Assembly (NCBI GenBank): GCA_027576995.1
Contig: JANBQC010000014.1
Location: 62,001-126,000, forward strand
Length of the DNA: 64,000 nt
Origin: Dimargaris cristalligena
Taxonomy: Eukaryota > Kickxellomycota > Dimargaritomycetes > Dimargaritales > Dimargaritaceae
Reading direction: 5' to 3'
Shown: piece after piece, positions 61,384-64,000 of the stretch
How positions within the stretch are numbered: the stretch's first letter is position 1
How the letters are laid out: each line of letters begins with the position of its first letter
Position numbers and translations under genes: made by a program
Notes under the pieces: model-generated
The model's input: the letters and a program-made list of their open reading frames with translations, nothing else
The model's database searches: none
What the model was told of the DNA's origin: nothing

Positions 61384-64000
61384 TTACTTACCGATAGCCG
61401 AGGTCGATGTCAAGCCGGGTGGTTCGGACGCATGGCTATTGTTATGCCCGTGATATTTGCCGAGCCGTTGGTACCAGTCCGGATGATAGGCCACCGTAAT
61501 CCAATCGCCTTCACACAGGGGATACCAAAAATGGGCAGGAATCCGCTCTCCATTGAGGTAGGTACCGTTACTACTATTATCGATAATCCAGCCCAATACT
61601 TTGGCGGACCGCCCCCGACGATCACCAGCCCCAGCACCAGTTCCATCAACTGCATAGACATTATCATCATCCTCATCATCGTCGTCACCATCTTCACCAT
61701 CGCCATCACCATCGTCATTATCATGGTCATTATTGATACCATCCCCATCATCGTCGCTCATACCATCCCGTTCATAGTTAGACCACGCATCAATGGGAAT
61801 GTTGTCATCGGGGGGGATTTCATTGCGCTTTGGTCTAGTTCGCCGAATGTAACAATGTCGGCTACTCGCCACAGTAGTTTTGTACCGGGTATTGGGATGG
61901 CACACTGCCGCGCGACCGAGTATGGCCTGCGGGGTGGTGATGCGTACATCCGGACACTTGGTGGGTACCAACGAGACTAGGTGTAACCAAGGATGTGGGT
62001 CCACGCCGAGGGAAGCCGAGGATACATTGGAACAAGACCGGGAATGTGAGTGTGAGTTGGAGTCGGGGACGGCAGTAGTACCGGTTTGGGCAGATTTAGA
62101 CTCGTGCACGAGGGTGGTATCCAACTTAGCTTCCCTATACCGTATACACGGGATTTTGAAATGATGGGTATCAAGGTCCAGTTCGTCGGTTGATGGGCGT
62201 TTAAGACTGGGTAATGCAGGTGCTCGGTCGCATGCAGGGGGCTCTCGTGATCGTTGGCGATGGCTAACGGTGGTCGATCGGGAGTGAGTGGCGTGTCCAT
62301 TGGGTCCCTGAATAGGTGGGGGGGATTCTGATGTCCTCTCGGTTTGTAAGCGTAATTCCAGTCTTAATTGGCCTGGCAGTTGGGTTAAGTAGTATAATTA
62401 TAATGGAAAAATATTATAGTAGGACAAGTATGCGGTTGTGGAAAGATAGTCCGTAAGTAGCCGCGACCCAAGTGCAATTCGTTGGCGGAAAACATCTCCT
62501 CTTTCTGATTCTAGCTCTTATGGCACCTCCCCCCTTCTTAATACCATAACCTATAAACTAGGCGTGTGGTCCTTTCGCATAAGTTATATATATATAATGT
62601 TGTGTTTGGCACCTACCTTGGCCAGATTTACGATCGGGGAAGAGTTCAATCACGTCTCCGTCTTTGAGAATCACGAGCCGCATAGTATCAAGTGTCACCC
62701 CATTGACCTCTATATCGTTCCGACTCGAGTTCTTGAGCAGCACCGTGCGGCCATTGTATAGTACCACGCAGTGGAGTTTACTGATGCACGCATTAGCCAA
62801 CTGTAGTTGGGTGTTCAGGCCCCGCCCAATTGTAATAATCGCCTGGCGCAACGGATCCTTCCGAATTAACTCTCCGTCACTAAGTACCCGGAGGGATCCC
62901 CAGCTTGACCGGGCCGGCCCGATGTAGAGCCAGGGCTGAATCAGGGCCTGGTCAATGGGTAGGCGTTCCCGCGGTTGGACTTTGAGCATTTCGGCGATCA
63001 GTCCCCGAGCCTCCGGGCTGAGCCGACGATACTGGGGGTCGCTGCCATTATAGATCCCCGACGTAATTTGGCGGTACAATTCCTGTTGGTTCTGGCCCTC
63101 GAAAGGTAGCTGGCCGGTTAGCATGTGGTACAAAATCACCCCTAAGGACCACATATCAACCAGCTTGTTGTACTTGGGACTCCCGTCGAGAGGGGCAATA
63201 ATCTCGGGTGCGAGGTAGTTGGGGGTGCCGCACATGGTAGCCACGAATGTATTTTCGTTGAGGTGTTTAGCAAGGCCGAAATCCGTCAATTTAACCAGCG
63301 AATTGTCCTCCGCCATCATAATATTTTCGGGTTTAAGATCGCGATGGGTGATACCTTTGTTGTGTAGGTACTCGATGGCGGAGGCCAGTTGGTAAAATAT
63401 GCACCGCCCCTCGTCCTCGGTTAGATGGCCTCTGTCGGTGACGTACGAGAGCAGGTCCCCGCCCTGAACAAATTCGGTGAGGATGCAGAGGTACTGATCG
63501 TTTTCGTACACTTCATGGTAAAATATAATATTAGGCTGGGGCACGGATGAGCCCGGCGGCAATGGGGAAAAGAGCAGGTATTGAGCATATGTAATACATG
63601 AAGTGATAGAGAGTTAGCTAGATTGATAACATTGGGCATTATCGACCACTTCCACTTGGAATAGTAGAGTACTGGTCAAAACTATTCATGGGCCAAGTAT
63701 ATGGTAAGTCGTAGGTCTATTCTTATTGCCGCATAGACTTACGTGTGTAATGGTTTTCAGGATTGCGACCTAGAAGCGGTTGATCAAAGACAAATCAATA
63801 CGAGAATGTGCATCGGGGTTAGAGCGACGTAAATCAATGGTTCTTATTGATAGTGCAGGGGGTAAACTTGGTGGGTTAACCACAATGAAGCATCGGCCAG
63901 TATTGGCCGATTGTCTGAGCCACATTTGTATGGATATGAACTGGGCTCACTGATTTGAAACGTACCTCCCGAGTAAATGATTGGAGCACTTTGGGTTGTA
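61384..64000 (-). CDS. Chk2/Rad53-like kinase with two C-terminal FHA domains (5' partial)
   Basis: Minus-strand exons: 63966->64000, 63743-63769, 62617-63535 and 61384-62372. The 5' end lies beyond the window, so the Gly-loop and catalytic Lys are not seen. QPKVLQSFTRE, VAILKTITH and PNIIFYHEVYE run from helix C. THRDLKPENIM, TDFGLAK and GTPNYLAPEI are the catalytic loop, DFG and APE motifs, all intact. An FHA domain follows (ITIGRGLNTQ, ISKLHCVV, KNSSRNDIEVNG). After a basic Ser/Pro linker comes a second one (AILGRAAVC, SSRHCYIRR, IIDNSSNGTYLNGERI), split by a long Asp/Gly-rich insert. FHA domains bind phosphothreonine, which fits a DNA-damage checkpoint or meiotic kinase. Rad53 is FHA-kinase-FHA; whether a third FHA precedes this kinase is unknown. 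The stop at 61384 assumes the last GTAAGT is not used. Confidence 0.88.

Noticed and set aside
61378..61980. 200-codon + frame with Ile/Thr repeats
   Set aside because: Antisense of the Asp/Gly-rich insert in the second FHA domain.

Overview
This window is a gene-rich piece of nuclear DNA from a fungus. All recognisable genes are eukaryotic. Most are interrupted by spliceosomal introns with a GTAAGT-type donor and a YAG acceptor, and gene order and strand are mixed. The set includes filamentous-fungus-type calmodulin, WASP/Las17, Sds3, Rrp46, Tvp15-like, xylulokinase, Ric8, profilin, a Dnf-type flippase, a Chk2/Rad53-like kinase and secreted LPMO-like proteins. WASP keeps a CRIB/GTPase-binding motif that the well-studied yeast proteins lack, and genes lost from Saccharomyces are present (Ric8, mARC-like MOSC proteins). 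Together these suggest an early-diverging lineage, perhaps Zoopagomycota/Kickxellomycotina. That placement is inference, not a match.

Layout, left to right: calmodulin (-); an eight-exon Rab GTPase (-); Did2/CHMP1 (+); a structured candidate ncRNA near 7.6 kb; a five-exon WASP gene with an assembly gap in its polyproline region (+); a tandem pair of mARC-like MOSC genes (+,+); Sds3 (-); Rrp46 (+); a Tvp15-like membrane protein (-); xylulokinase (+); Ric8 (+); two secreted LPMO-like copper proteins (+,+), both with a TATA box upstream; profilin (+); a TPR-like protein (-); about 9 kb without an intact gene, holding a decayed coding region at 47.3-50.7 kb; an intronless 1,544-residue P4-ATPase (+); and a kinase-FHA-FHA gene running off the right edge (-).

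Functional themes. WASP and profilin drive Arp2/3 actin assembly. Rab, Did2/CHMP1, the Tvp15-like protein and the flippase belong to endosome-Golgi-plasma membrane traffic. Calmodulin, Ric8 and the checkpoint-type kinase are signalling proteins. Sds3 and Rrp46 act in chromatin and RNA decay. Nothing suggests co-regulated clusters beyond the MOSC tandem and the LPMO-like pair.

No CRISPR array, rRNA, convincing tRNA or intact transposon was seen. The best candidates for something undescribed are the decayed TGA-rich coding tract (47.3-50.7 kb), the possible Pol III-type structured RNA (7.57-7.73 kb), the NHPGGFVRL LPMO-like family, and the kinase-FHA-FHA architecture with an Asp-rich insertion inside an FHA domain.
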